Positions 1 through 6,679 of a stretch of 18,681 nucleotides of DNA are shown here, piece after piece. Location of the stretch: contig JAHLFU010000270.1 of NCBI GenBank assembly GCA_018883665.1, forward strand, positions 1 through 18,681, read 5' to 3'. Both the position numbers and the translations under genes were made by a program. Source of the DNA: Paraprevotella stercoravium (lineage in GTDB: Bacteria > Bacteroidota > Bacteroidia > Bacteroidales > Bacteroidaceae). Positions within the stretch are counted from its first letter, which is position 1. The number at the start of each line of letters is the position of its first letter. The notes beneath the pieces were generated by a model, which was not told the origin of the DNA, made no database searches, and saw only the letters and a list, made by a program, of their open reading frames with translations.

Positions 1-342
1 ATCAATGGTAAAATTGCAATTGGTATCACTCAGAGGAATACTTGCCCGATCACCGGCAACATCGTTAAATGCCAGATATTTTCCCGTTTTGTTTTTAAAA
101 CGGAAATTATCCCCGTTCTTTTCGCAAGTCCAAAGATAATTGTCCCCTCCTTTATTGGCTGACAATTTCAAACTTCCATTGTCATTGTAAAGGTAATAGT
201 CTTCGTCAACTTTACTTGTGTTGACATTGTCACTCTTGATGTAATACGTCTTTCCTGCCTCGGGCAACACATCAACCGCCCATACAGAAGAAAAGATGCA
301 ACCGACAAGCAAGAGCATCATCGTTGTAAAAATTTTCTTCAT
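1..342 (-). CDS. Secreted or lipid-anchored protein, N-terminal part only (runs off left edge)
   Basis: The frame is open from the ATG at 342 to the window edge, giving 114 residues and no stop, so the gene is partial. The N-terminus is an export signal (MKKIFTTMMLLLVGC...). Two cleavage modes are possible: a lipobox LVGC at residues 12-15 (lipoprotein) or signal peptidase I after VWA at about residue 22. The mature part is rich in Asn, Asp, Gly, Tyr and Trp, with short beta-like segments such as KTYYIKSDN, YLYNDNGSLKL, YLWTCEKNGDNFRFKNKTGKYLAF. This resembles the ricin-like beta-trefoil modules often found at the start of Bacteroides surface proteins ('the value displayed is what remains of ...' type folds). 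That family assignment is inference from composition and spacing only. A -7 box lies 43 nt upstream of the start. The catalytic or binding function cannot be told because the rest of the gene is missing. Confidence 0.75.
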   Translation of the reverse strand, partial: MKKIFTTMMLLLVGCIFSSVWAVDVLPEAGKTYYIKSDNVNTSKVDEDYYLYNDNGSLKLSANKGGDNYLWTCEKNGDNFRFKNKTGKYLAFNDVAGDRASIPLSDTNCNFTID

Positions 343-385
343 GATTTTTTTTGGTTTAAAAGTTAGAATTGAAAAATAATTTCTG

Positions 386-393
386 CAAATATA
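386..393 (-). promoter_or_regulatory. Bacteroidota -7 promoter box for the left-edge secreted protein
   Basis: On the minus strand this reads TATATTTG, an exact match to the TAnnTTTG -7 element of the Bacteroidota primary sigma factor. It lies 43 nt upstream of the ATG at 342. I see no clear TTTG -33 element at the expected distance. Confidence 0.5.
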
Positions 394-464
394 CATTATT
401 ATATGATTAATTCTATATTCTACAAGAATGTTACATGCACTTTAACATAAAAAATTCAATGTAT

Positions 465-514
465 CAAAACGTATTGGGCCTGTCAGATAATCCCAACAGG
501 CCCAATACGTTTTG
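465..514 (-). terminator. Strong hairpin, terminator of the queA-to-oxidoreductase operon
   Basis: A perfect 19-bp inverted repeat (465-483 against 496-514, core ACGTATTGGGCCTGT) closes a 12-nt loop. It lies 28 nt past the stop of the oxidoreductase gene. On the minus strand the stem ends in TTTTG and is followed by an AT-rich tract, consistent with intrinsic termination. The long perfect stem could also protect the mRNA 3' end. Confidence 0.75.
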
Positions 515-542
515 CTCACAATTAATTAAAAAGGAAATGTTT

Positions 543-1532
543 TTAAAATCCATCTGCCGGATAGGTTACTCCCCATTCCTGTCGTAAATCATCCAACAGC
601 CCCATTATATGTAACGTTTCTGCATGGGGCATATCTGCCGGTTCTACCGCTCCTTTACGGATAGCCTCAATGGCTGCACGCACTTCATACTCATAGCCGG
701 TAATCTGTGGCGGACAAGTATAAACTCCGGTTTGCTGATGATTGGCATCATATACCGTCACCATTTGCGGATTGTTGATATTGTCAATCACCAGATAACC
801 TTTATCACCCGACACAACACCCATACGGTCGTTGGCACAGCGGGCAGTAGTCTGCATGACGGCCATCTCTCCTTCGGGATAAACAAAAGTCATGCTATTC
901 TGCAGGTCCACTCCCAACTCGTTTTTACTACAGCAGGACAGGATACGCTCCGGCGCATTCCCAAAGAGCATAAAGGCCAGGTTAATGGGGTAAACACCCA
1001 AATCGAGCAATGCGCCACCGCATAAATCCGGCTTGCGGATACGCTCTTTGTCCTCTATCGGATACCCCAGACTGGCGGTCAGCATATACGGACGCCCGAT
1101 CAGTCCACCGGAATGCGCCATCCGAACGATCTCCTTGGAAAAAGGCATGTAACGGGTCCAGATCGCTTCACCAAGAAAAACCTTACGTTCACGAGCCAAA
1201 GCAACCAGTTCCTCAGCCTGTGCCTTATTGGCCGTAAAGGCCTTCTCGCACAGCACAGCCTTGTCATTCAACAAGCAGAGACGCACCTGTTCGTAATGAT
1301 GCGAGTGTGGAGTGGCAATATATATCAGATCTGCATTCGGATCCTGTATCAGTTCCTCATAAGAACCGTAAGCTTTTTCCACTTCCCATTTTTTCTGAAA
1401 ATCCTGAGCTTTTGCCAGACTGCGCGAAGCAATGGCATAAAGACATGCATCCGGCATGCGGTACACCGTTTCCGCCATCAAAGCCGCAATATGACCGGCA
1501 CCGATGATACCGACCCGAAATAATTGCTCCAT
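543..1532 (-). CDS. Gfo/Idh/MocA-family NAD(P)-dependent oxidoreductase
   Basis: This 329-residue protein has the usual size and layout of the family. An N-terminal Rossmann fold carries GxGxxA (G11, G13, A16 in GIIGAGHIA). The catalytic-lysine region is CEKAFT at 95-100, where the usual EKP motif is EKA. The C-terminal alpha/beta substrate domain has GGALLDLGVYPI at about 172-183. The last motif and the general pattern resemble the dihydrodiol dehydrogenase / glucose-fructose oxidoreductase-like branch, in which a sugar or polyol is oxidised or reduced with a nicotinamide cofactor. No signal peptide is present, so it should be cytoplasmic. It is the last gene of a co-directional set after queA, the Nudix gene and the acetyltransferase gene; a 51-bp gap separates it from the last. 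The substrate cannot be read from sequence. Confidence 0.9.
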   Translation of the reverse strand: MEQLFRVGIIGAGHIAALMAETVYRMPDACLYAIASRSLAKAQDFQKKWEVEKAYGSYEELIQDPNADLIYIATPHSHHYEQVRLCLLNDKAVLCEKAFTANKAQAEELVALARERKVFLGEAIWTRYMPFSKEIVRMAHSGGLIGRPYMLTASLGYPIEDKERIRKPDLCGGALLDLGVYPINLAFMLFGNAPERILSCCSKNELGVDLQNSMTFVYPEGEMAVMQTTARCANDRMGVVSGDKGYLVIDNINNPQMVTVYDANHQQTGVYTCPPQITGYEYEVRAAIEAIRKGAVEPADMPHAETLHIMGLLDDLRQEWGVTYPADGF

Positions 1533-1583
1533 ACACTTAATCTTTTCTGTAAAATTATTATTGATCCTGAAAACTCTATTCTA

Positions 1584-2087
1584 TTATTTTTCCTTTACAG
1601 GCAACAGGAGTTGATAATCGGCTACATCGAGCCATTCTCCAAACTTCCTGCCCACCTCCCGGAAACGGGACACCGGAACGAAGCCCAATTTCTCATGCAG
1701 ATGCTCGCTGGCGGCATTCGGACAGGTGATGCAGGCAATCAGTGCATGTACTCCCTGTGCTTCGGCATCGGTTATCAATTGTTTCATCAGCCGAAGCCCT
1801 ATACCCCGCCCTCTTTCATCCGGGTGTACATAAACGGTGGTTTCCCGGGTGCCAGCATAAGCTTCTTTTTCTTTCCAGCGATGGGCATAACAGAAACCCA
1901 CAACACGTCCACCGTCCTCGCAAGTCCAGGCAATCCCTTCCTCACAGATGGTCTGCATTTTTCGGGCATAAGCCTCCACATCCGGAATCTGCACATCAAA
2001 GGTAATGGTGGTGTGCTCTATATAATGCGCATAAATCTGCCGCATCGGCTCCCAGTCGGCAGGTATCATTCGTCGTATCACCATCAT
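1584..2087 (-). CDS. GNAT N-acetyltransferase, Pat/Bar-like
   Basis: A 167-residue single-domain GNAT protein. The acetyl-CoA binding motif A is visible as VYVHPDERGRGIGLRLM (R/Q-x-x-G-x-G type, about 86-102). The N-terminus (IRRMIPADWEPMRQIYAHYI followed by TTITFD) and the C-terminal GFVPVSRFREVGRKFGEW segment match the phosphinothricin / methionine sulfoximine acetyltransferase-like subgroup. Those enzymes acetylate the amino group of small amino-acid analogues, but many relatives have other or unknown substrates, so resistance should not be assumed. The start has two adjacent ATG codons (2087 and 2084). It lies 10 bp after the Nudix gene and 51 bp before the oxidoreductase gene, consistent with one transcript. 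Likely cytoplasmic. Confidence 0.88.
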   Translation of the reverse strand: MMVIRRMIPADWEPMRQIYAHYIEHTTITFDVQIPDVEAYARKMQTICEEGIAWTCEDGGRVVGFCYAHRWKEKEAYAGTRETTVYVHPDERGRGIGLRLMKQLITDAEAQGVHALIACITCPNAASEHLHEKLGFVPVSRFREVGRKFGEWLDVADYQLLLPVKEK

Positions 2088-2097
2088 AACCCTTTTC

Positions 2098-2622
2098 TTA
2101 AGCCTTTGCTTTCAAAAAGAAGCGCCGGAATTCCGTTTCAAAATTGGGCGTAAAGACTCCCTGCTCCAATTGCGCGGTTATATGCTCCAGTTTCCAGAAT
2201 GCTCCGCCGTCGGTTTCTCCGCTCGGAGCAATAGGGCCGGTACAGGTACAGCGGTAAGTAAAGACCAGCTCTTTTTCTACGTCTGATTCGTAGACATAAG
2301 TTTCCAGAAGTTCCGGTTCAAACTCTTTCAGTCCGAGTTCCTCGGCTGCTTCACGCTTCAGAGCCATTTCCGCATTCTCACCCAAATCCACATGTCCACC
2401 TACAGCCGTATCCCATTTGCCCGGCTGTATGGTCTTCCACTCCGGGCGTTTTTGCAGATAAAGTTCTCCGGCTTCATTGAATACATGCAGATGCACTACC
2501 GGGTGCAGCGGTTTGCTGCCGTCGTGACATTCCTTGCGGGTAGCCGCCCCGATGAGCAGACCGTTTTCGTCTACCAAAGGCAGCATTTCCGTATCGTCGT
2601 CTTTCTTTGTCTGTATCATCAT
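2098..2622 (-). CDS. Nudix hydrolase, YfcD/IPP-isomerase-like
   Basis: A complete Nudix box (GX5EX7REUXEEXGU) lies at residues 76-98: G76, E82, R90, E91, E94, E95, G97. The box binds the metal and positions a nucleoside or isoprenoid diphosphate. The N-terminal context (LPLVDENGLLIGAATRKECH, then PLHPVVHLHVFNEAGELYLQKR) matches the YfcD/Idi-like branch rather than MutT. The family hydrolyses diphosphate-linked substrates or isomerises IPP; which of these applies here is not known. I place the start at ATG 2622 (174 residues). The frame stays open upstream to a TTG at 2628, but the two ATGs at 2622 and 2619 are the more natural starts. The gap to the queA stop is about 13 bp, so translation is likely coupled to queA in one operon. 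Confidence 0.88.
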   Translation of the reverse strand: MMIQTKKDDDTEMLPLVDENGLLIGAATRKECHDGSKPLHPVVHLHVFNEAGELYLQKRPEWKTIQPGKWDTAVGGHVDLGENAEMALKREAAEELGLKEFEPELLETYVYESDVEKELVFTYRCTCTGPIAPSGETDGGAFWKLEHITAQLEQGVFTPNFETEFRRFFLKAKA

Positions 2623-2635
2623 GTTCAAACTTTAT

Positions 2636-3895
2636 TTAGGGAATCAGCAGAGAACTGTCACCATAACTCAGGAATCGGAAGTCGTGTTCCAGAGCATAAT
2701 CGTAAATCTTATGCCAGTCGCCATGCACAAAGGCGGATACCAAAAGCAACAGCGTGCTTTGTGGCTGATGGAAATTGGTGACCATCATCCGCACCACATG
2801 ATAGGTATAGCCCGGGGCAATGATAATCTGTGTGCTGGTATGCAGAGCACTCAGCTCATTGCGTTCCAGATAGTCCAGAATATTCTGCAAGGCTTCCACT
2901 GTAGTCAAAGCCTCCGGACGCCCGTCGGGTTCACTACCCTGGGGACGGGTCTGTTCGGCATATTCATAAGGAGTCCATTGCTGCACGTGCAGTTCCTCTT
3001 CCGAAGCATCCGGATGAGTTTCCAAATAGACTCCGATGTAATAAAGACTTTCCAATGTTCGTACCGAGGTGGTTCCTACTGCGATGCAGGCACCGCCATG
3101 AGCAATCAGTTTTTCGATAGTCCGCTTGTTCACACAAATATATTCCGTGTGCATCTCGTGCCCTTCGATCTCCTCACTCTTCACGGGTTTGAACGTACCG
3201 GCTCCCACATGCAAGGTCACTTCCTCACGGTCAATACCATGACGGTCCAACGCTTCGAGCACCCGTTCCGTGAAATGCAGACCGGCGGTTGGTGCCGCTA
3301 CACTTCCCTTGATTTTGGAATAAACGGTCTGATAGGTTTCCTTGTCACTCTCCTGAGTTTCGCGATTCAAGTACGGCGGAATCGGCAGTTCGCCCACCGC
3401 GTCCAAAATCTCGGCCCAAGTCACTTCATCACTGTTCCATACGAAGTCCACCCGATGGCTGTTGCCGTGCATTTCGCCACGCGTCACGGTGAGTTCTATT
3501 TCCTGTCCGCGCACGGTAACGGTCCGCTTCAACGCACCGTTTTTCCACTTCTTCAGGTTGCCGATCATGCAGTACCAGCTACAGCTTCGGGTCTGCTGAA
3601 ACATCAGCACATAATCGTGCGGCACAGCCGGCTCCAGGCAGAACACCTCGATCAACGCACCCGTTTCCTTGCGGAAATGCAAACGCGCCTGAATCACTTT
3701 CGTGTTATTGAACACCATCAGCGCTCCTTCGGGCAAATACTGAGGCAGATTCACGAAAGTATCTTCCTGAACCTCGCCTTTACGATACAGCAAAAGTTTG
3801 GACGAATCACGCTCTGCCAAAGGAAATTTAGCAATTCGCTCGTCCGGTAAATGATAATTAAAGTCTTTTATCTTTATATGTCTGGTTTCTTCCAT
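2636..3895 (-). CDS. queA: S-adenosylmethionine:tRNA ribosyltransferase-isomerase
   Basis: QueA transfers and rearranges the ribosyl part of S-adenosylmethionine onto preQ1 at tRNA position 34, giving epoxyqueuosine. The protein starts METRHIK-like (actually MEETRHIKIKDFNYHLP) with the typical DFxxxLPxxxIAxxP opening. It carries the conserved VAAPTAGLHFTE (199-210), VGAGTFKPV (230-238), VGTTSVRTLES (273-283) and MVTNFHQPQSTLLLLV near 371-386. At 419 residues it is about 60 longer than the E. coli enzyme. The extra length is mainly an acidic insertion around 290-345, which I believe is usual in Bacteroidota. It is the first gene of the minus-strand operon and is cytoplasmic. The queuosine pathway neighbours (tgt, queG/queH) are not in the window. 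Confidence 0.97.
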   Translation of the reverse strand: MEETRHIKIKDFNYHLPDERIAKFPLAERDSSKLLLYRKGEVQEDTFVNLPQYLPEGALMVFNNTKVIQARLHFRKETGALIEVFCLEPAVPHDYVLMFQQTRSCSWYCMIGNLKKWKNGALKRTVTVRGQEIELTVTRGEMHGNSHRVDFVWNSDEVTWAEILDAVGELPIPPYLNRETQESDKETYQTVYSKIKGSVAAPTAGLHFTERVLEALDRHGIDREEVTLHVGAGTFKPVKSEEIEGHEMHTEYICVNKRTIEKLIAHGGACIAVGTTSVRTLESLYYIGVYLETHPDASEEELHVQQWTPYEYAEQTRPQGSEPDGRPEALTTVEALQNILDYLERNELSALHTSTQIIIAPGYTYHVVRMMVTNFHQPQSTLLLLVSAFVHGDWHKIYDYALEHDFRFLSYGDSSLLIP

Positions 3896-3917
3896 GACTA
3901 GTCTTTTAATTTAATTG

Positions 3918-3934
3918 CAAAATTAATATATTTG
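3918..3934. promoter_or_regulatory. Back-to-back overlapping promoters for queA (-) and the Smr gene (+)
   Basis: The minus strand reads TAATTTTG at 3925-3918 and the plus strand reads TATATTTG at 3927-3934. Both match the TAnnTTTG -7 element exactly and are separated by a single base. A possible minus-strand -33 TTTG lies at 3952-3949, 23 bp from its -7 box and slightly long. The plus-strand -33 is weak. Because each promoter's upstream part lies in the other's transcribed start region, the two should compete for polymerase. Confidence 0.6.
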
Positions 3935-3966
3935 CAGTAAGATATAATCAAAAAGTCAGTTAAATC

Positions 3967-5103
3967 ATGAAGATAGGAGATAAAGTTAGATTCCTGAGTG
4001 AAGTAGGAGGCGGTGTAGTTACCGGCTTTCAGGACAAGGATACAGTGTTGGTACAGGATGAGGACGGCTTCGATATCCCCATGCTGATTCGCGAATGCGT
4101 CGTGGTAGACACCAACGACTATAATATAGCCAAAGTTAATACAGGCACCCGCACCATTGACATGAAGGGTTCCTACGGTAGCGGTTTTACCGGTGGTGGT
4201 ACCCCCAGCAGCCGTTTCCGTTCAGAAAAGCCGGACACACTGGTACATGCCTTTGACGATGACGAAGATGACAAGACCATCACTTTTGAGCCGCGCCCGG
4301 TGGAGCGTCGCGACGGTGACAAACTGAACATCTTCCTGGCCTTTGTGCCCACTACTCCGAAGGAGATGACCAGTACCAAGTTTGAGGCATATCTGGTAAA
4401 TGACACCAACTATTATCTGAATTTTGTGTATATGAGCGCAGAAGGCAACAGCTGGAAACTGCGCCATCAGGCTATTGTAGAACCAAACACCAAGCTTTTT
4501 GTAGAAGAATTCGGACGTGAGGACCTGAATGATATGGAGCGTGTCTGCGTACAGGCTACCGCCTATAAGAAGAACAAACCGTTCCTGATCAAGCCTACCA
4601 TCAACGCAACCTTCCGCATCGACGCAGTGAAGTTCTACAAGACGCATGCGTTCCAGCAGAGTGATTTCTTCGAGGAACCGGCTCTGATCTACGAAATTGT
4701 ACGTAATGATGTTCCGGCACGCGAAGTATTCATTGATGCGGAACAGATCAAGGAAGCGCTTCTGAAAAAATCTACAGACGAAAAGCCGGCACAGAAAGCC
4801 GGAAAAGCCAAAAAGGACAATGGCATTCTGGAAGTGGACCTGCACATCACCGAACTGCTGGACAATACAGCAGGACTGAGCAATCGAGAAATGCTGAACC
4901 GCCAATTGGAGGAATTCAACAAGGTAATGGAAGCCAATAAAGGACAAAAGAACCGTAAGATTGTCTTCATACATGGAAAAGGAGAAGGCGTGCTCCGCAA
5001 TGCGCTGATCAAGGAACTGAAACACAAATATAAGAACTGTTCTTATCAGGATGCGTCTTTCCAGGAATATGGCTACGGAGCAACTATGGTAACCATTCAC
5101 TAA
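3967..5103 (+). CDS. DUF2027 domain protein with C-terminal Smr (MutS2-like) domain
   Basis: A 378-residue cytoplasmic protein with three parts. Residues 1-55 form a small beta-rich module (MKIGDKVRFLSEVGGGVVTGF...) like the KOW/Tudor-like start of DUF2027 proteins. The middle part (about 105-265) is a beta-sandwich-like segment specific to Bacteroidota. A charged linker (DEKPAQKAGKAKKDNG) leads to an Smr domain at about 293-378, with the family DLH motif (VDLHITEL) and the HGKGEGVLRNAL loop. Smr domains bind or nick nucleic acids, and in MutS2/SmrB they act on DNA junctions or on stalled-ribosome mRNA. Here the role is unproven; the pairing with a 68-residue zinc-ribbon-like gene 16 bp downstream suggests a nucleic-acid or translation-linked function (inference). 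Confidence 0.9.
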   Translation: MKIGDKVRFLSEVGGGVVTGFQDKDTVLVQDEDGFDIPMLIRECVVVDTNDYNIAKVNTGTRTIDMKGSYGSGFTGGGTPSSRFRSEKPDTLVHAFDDDEDDKTITFEPRPVERRDGDKLNIFLAFVPTTPKEMTSTKFEAYLVNDTNYYLNFVYMSAEGNSWKLRHQAIVEPNTKLFVEEFGREDLNDMERVCVQATAYKKNKPFLIKPTINATFRIDAVKFYKTHAFQQSDFFEEPALIYEIVRNDVPAREVFIDAEQIKEALLKKSTDEKPAQKAGKAKKDNGILEVDLHITELLDNTAGLSNREMLNRQLEEFNKVMEANKGQKNRKIVFIHGKGEGVLRNALIKELKHKYKNCSYQDASFQEYGYGATMVTIH

Positions 5104-5119
5104 AAAAACACGGTGCACC

Positions 5120-5326
5120 ATGAGAAAAATGCTTTGCCCGCAATGCAAAATCGGCGCCTTTTACGTGAAAAACGAAAAAGGCGACCGATGTTTAGTGTAT
5201 GTGGACGAGAATGGTGAAGTGTACACCAAATATCCCACGGATTCACTTGAAGGATTTGATACAACTGTAGTTTTCTGTTTAGGTTGTTCCTGGAGCGGTT
5301 CTCCGAAACGGTTAATTAAATACTAA
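5120..5326 (+). CDS. Small four-cysteine, zinc-ribbon-like protein
   Basis: This 68-residue ORF has two CxxC knuckles, CPQC at 6-9 and CLGC at 53-56, separated by 43 residues. That is the arrangement of a zinc-ribbon or rubredoxin-like fold with a long insertion; a fifth Cys is at 24. The middle carries charged and aromatic residues (VYVDENGEVYTKYPT), and the C-terminus is basic (PKRLIKY). It begins 16 bp after the Smr gene stop and is probably co-transcribed with it. I do not recognise a named family. Metal binding is inference from the cysteine spacing. The short length, operon position and intact motif make it a real gene rather than a chance ORF. Confidence 0.78.
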   Translation: MRKMLCPQCKIGAFYVKNEKGDRCLVYVDENGEVYTKYPTDSLEGFDTTVVFCLGCSWSGSPKRLIKY

Positions 5327-5462
5327 AGACGAATTGTCAAAAAAGATTTATAAAAGTCTTACTTTCTGTTAATACGCCCAGGTCGTCAACATTTTTTTTC
5401 GTAACTTTAAGGCGATAAAAAAATTATTAGTTGAATTGATCGAACAGAAAAAGTTATCATTT

Positions 5463-5951
5463 ATGAAATATATCATCGCATTACTTCTATTTTGTTTTAC
5501 AGCAACCACCCAGGTTTTGGGGCAGAGATTACTTACCGACGAGGCAGAATCCGTTACTGGAGAAGACATAGTAGAAAGAGCGATGAAATATATCGGAGTT
5601 CCTTACCGCAGTGGAAACATGAATCCCAAAATCGGATTTGACTGTTCCGGTTTTACCACTTATGTGTTCAAAAAGGAAAACATTCTGCTGACCCGCTCTT
5701 CACGCACTCAATTCAAGGAAGGTGTCAAAGTAGACAGCAAAAAGGAACTGCAAAAAGGTGATCTGGTATTTTTCGGAGGATCCAGTTCCAAGAAAACAAT
5801 CGGACATGTCGGTATTGTTACCGATGTCAACGAAGAAACCGGAGCTTTTTCCTTTATTCATGCCAGCCGTAAAGGAATCTGCATTTCTTCGTCTACAGAA
5901 CCTTACTACAGCAAGCGTTATGTAGGGGCCAGAAGAGTTCTGGAAGCTTAA
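5463..5951 (+). CDS. Secreted NlpC/P60 (C40) peptidoglycan endopeptidase
   Basis: An exported 162-residue protein with a Sec signal peptide (MKYIIALLLFCFTATTQVLG, cleavage near LGQ). A single NlpC/P60 catalytic domain follows at about 38-160. The catalytic triad is readable: Cys in FDCSGF, His in IGHVGIV and the third polar residue, His, in FIHAS. Family members cleave the gamma-D-Glu-meso-DAP (or L-Ala-D-Glu) bond in peptidoglycan stems, so it should act in the periplasm on the cell wall. I chose ATG 5463 over an in-frame TTG at 5436 because the signal peptide begins exactly there. There is no SH3 or LysM domain. A -7-like TAACTTTA lies at 5402-5409, and an intrinsic terminator follows 16 bp after the stop, so it is probably monocistronic. 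Confidence 0.93.
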   Translation: MKYIIALLLFCFTATTQVLGQRLLTDEAESVTGEDIVERAMKYIGVPYRSGNMNPKIGFDCSGFTTYVFKKENILLTRSSRTQFKEGVKVDSKKELQKGDLVFFGGSSSKKTIGHVGIVTDVNEETGAFSFIHASRKGICISSSTEPYYSKRYVGARRVLEA

Positions 5952-5967
5952 TCGAGCAATACAGCAT

Positions 5968-5999
5968 AAAAAAGGATCGGATTTCTCCGGTCCTTTTTT
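5968..5999 (+). terminator. Intrinsic terminator of the NlpC/P60 gene
   Basis: A 14-bp stem (AAAAAAGGATCGGA at 5968-5981 against TCCGGTCCTTTTTT at 5986-5999) with one G-U pair, a 4-nt loop and a following T-rich run. The A/T-symmetrical flanks allow function in both directions. Confidence 0.88.
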
Positions 6000-6007
6000 G
6001 TTTTTCC

Positions 6008-6071
6008 ATTACTGCCCCGTCAGTAATCAATTACTGTGCCGAAAGTTATCCATTACTGACGGGGCAGTAAT
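6008..6071. repeat. Three 20-bp quasi-palindromic units at exact 22-bp period
   Basis: Units start at 6008, 6030 and 6052, each 20 bp with 2-bp spacers (CA, CC). Unit 1 is ATTACTGCCCCGTCAGTAAT; unit 3 is its exact reverse complement; unit 2 (ATTACTGTGCCGAAAGTTAT) matches unit 1 at 15 of 20 positions. Each outer unit is itself ATTACTG-N6-CAGTAAT. Units 1 and 3 can form a 20-bp hairpin with a 24-nt loop. It lies between two convergent genes, after the NlpC/P60 terminator and before the PAP2 stop, so it is more likely a 3'-end or REP-like element than an operator. Confidence 0.8.
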
Positions 6072-6112
6072 TCATAAACTTTATGTTGTTCGATTGAAAA
6101 CACAGACTTGTT

Positions 6113-6679
6113 TCAAAACTTCATAGAGGCATAAAGGCCATAAGTGCCGGGAGCCGCAACGGGAGCCAACACCACATCATGCTTACGCATAAAAGGACGT
6201 GTATAGATATAACTGCTACCTGCACCGATAGCTGCACCGGCGACCACATCCCACCAGTCGTGCTTCTTTCCGAACACGCGGCTCCATCCGACATAAGCCG
6301 ACAGGGCATATGCCGGTGCTCCCCATTTCCAACCGTAACGGCGCTGGATGAAAGCTGCCGCCGTGAAAGCCGCAGAAGTATGCATTGAGGGGAAAGAATG
6401 GAAATCACTGTGATCGGGACGTTCTTTCTTGACCAGATACTTCAAGGCATAGGTCACACCTAAAGTGGTTACCCCCGACAAAGCGCCCTGTTTCAATCCC
6501 TGCCAGTCTTTTTGCACCAGCACGGCTGTCAATCCGGCCGCTGCCAGCATGCCAACAGCCACATCTCCGCTGGTACGCACACCCCGTTGCGCCGGAGTGG
6601 GCTGGAACTCCTGCGCCCGCAGTGGCAAAAGAAACAGACACAAAAGGAACAATAAGGTTATTTTTTTCAAGACAGCCAT
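6113..6679 (-). CDS. Exported PAP2-family lipid phosphatase
   Basis: The full PAP2 acid-phosphatase signature is present in 188 residues: KX6RP (K80, R87, P88), PSMH (P97-H100, the PSGH motif with Met) and SRX5HX3D (S133, R134, H140, D144). H140 is the expected nucleophile. The N-terminus is a signal peptide or anchor (MAVLKKITLLFLLCLFLLPLRAQ). The family dephosphorylates lipid phosphates or diphosphates on the periplasmic side. Candidates are undecaprenyl diphosphate recycling, phosphatidylglycerophosphate, or lipid A (LpxF-like) phosphate removal; the sequence alone does not decide. It overlaps the dgkA start by 13 bp, so the two are translated from one transcript, and a kinase/phosphatase pair acting on the same lipid pool is plausible. 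The protein ends in an aromatic residue (LYASMKF). Confidence 0.9.
   Translation of the reverse strand: MAVLKKITLLFLLCLFLLPLRAQEFQPTPAQRGVRTSGDVAVGMLAAAGLTAVLVQKDWQGLKQGALSGVTTLGVTYALKYLVKKERPDHSDFHSFPSMHTSAAFTAAAFIQRRYGWKWGAPAYALSAYVGWSRVFGKKHDWWDVVAGAAIGAGSSYIYTRPFMRKHDVVLAPVAAPGTYGLYASMKF

Noticed and set aside
2534..3850. A long open frame (438 codons) on the plus strand opposite queA
   Set aside because: It lies fully antisense to queA and the Nudix start, has no recognisable domain or leader, and is explained by codon bias of the real gene.
4222..5148. A 308-codon antisense frame opposite the DUF2027-Smr gene
   Set aside because: Cys/Phe/Ile-rich translation without motifs; shadow of the Smr coding strand.
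6008..6071. Possible CRISPR mini-array
   Set aside because: The spacers are only 2 bp and one unit is inverted, so it has no spacer content and cannot be a CRISPR array.
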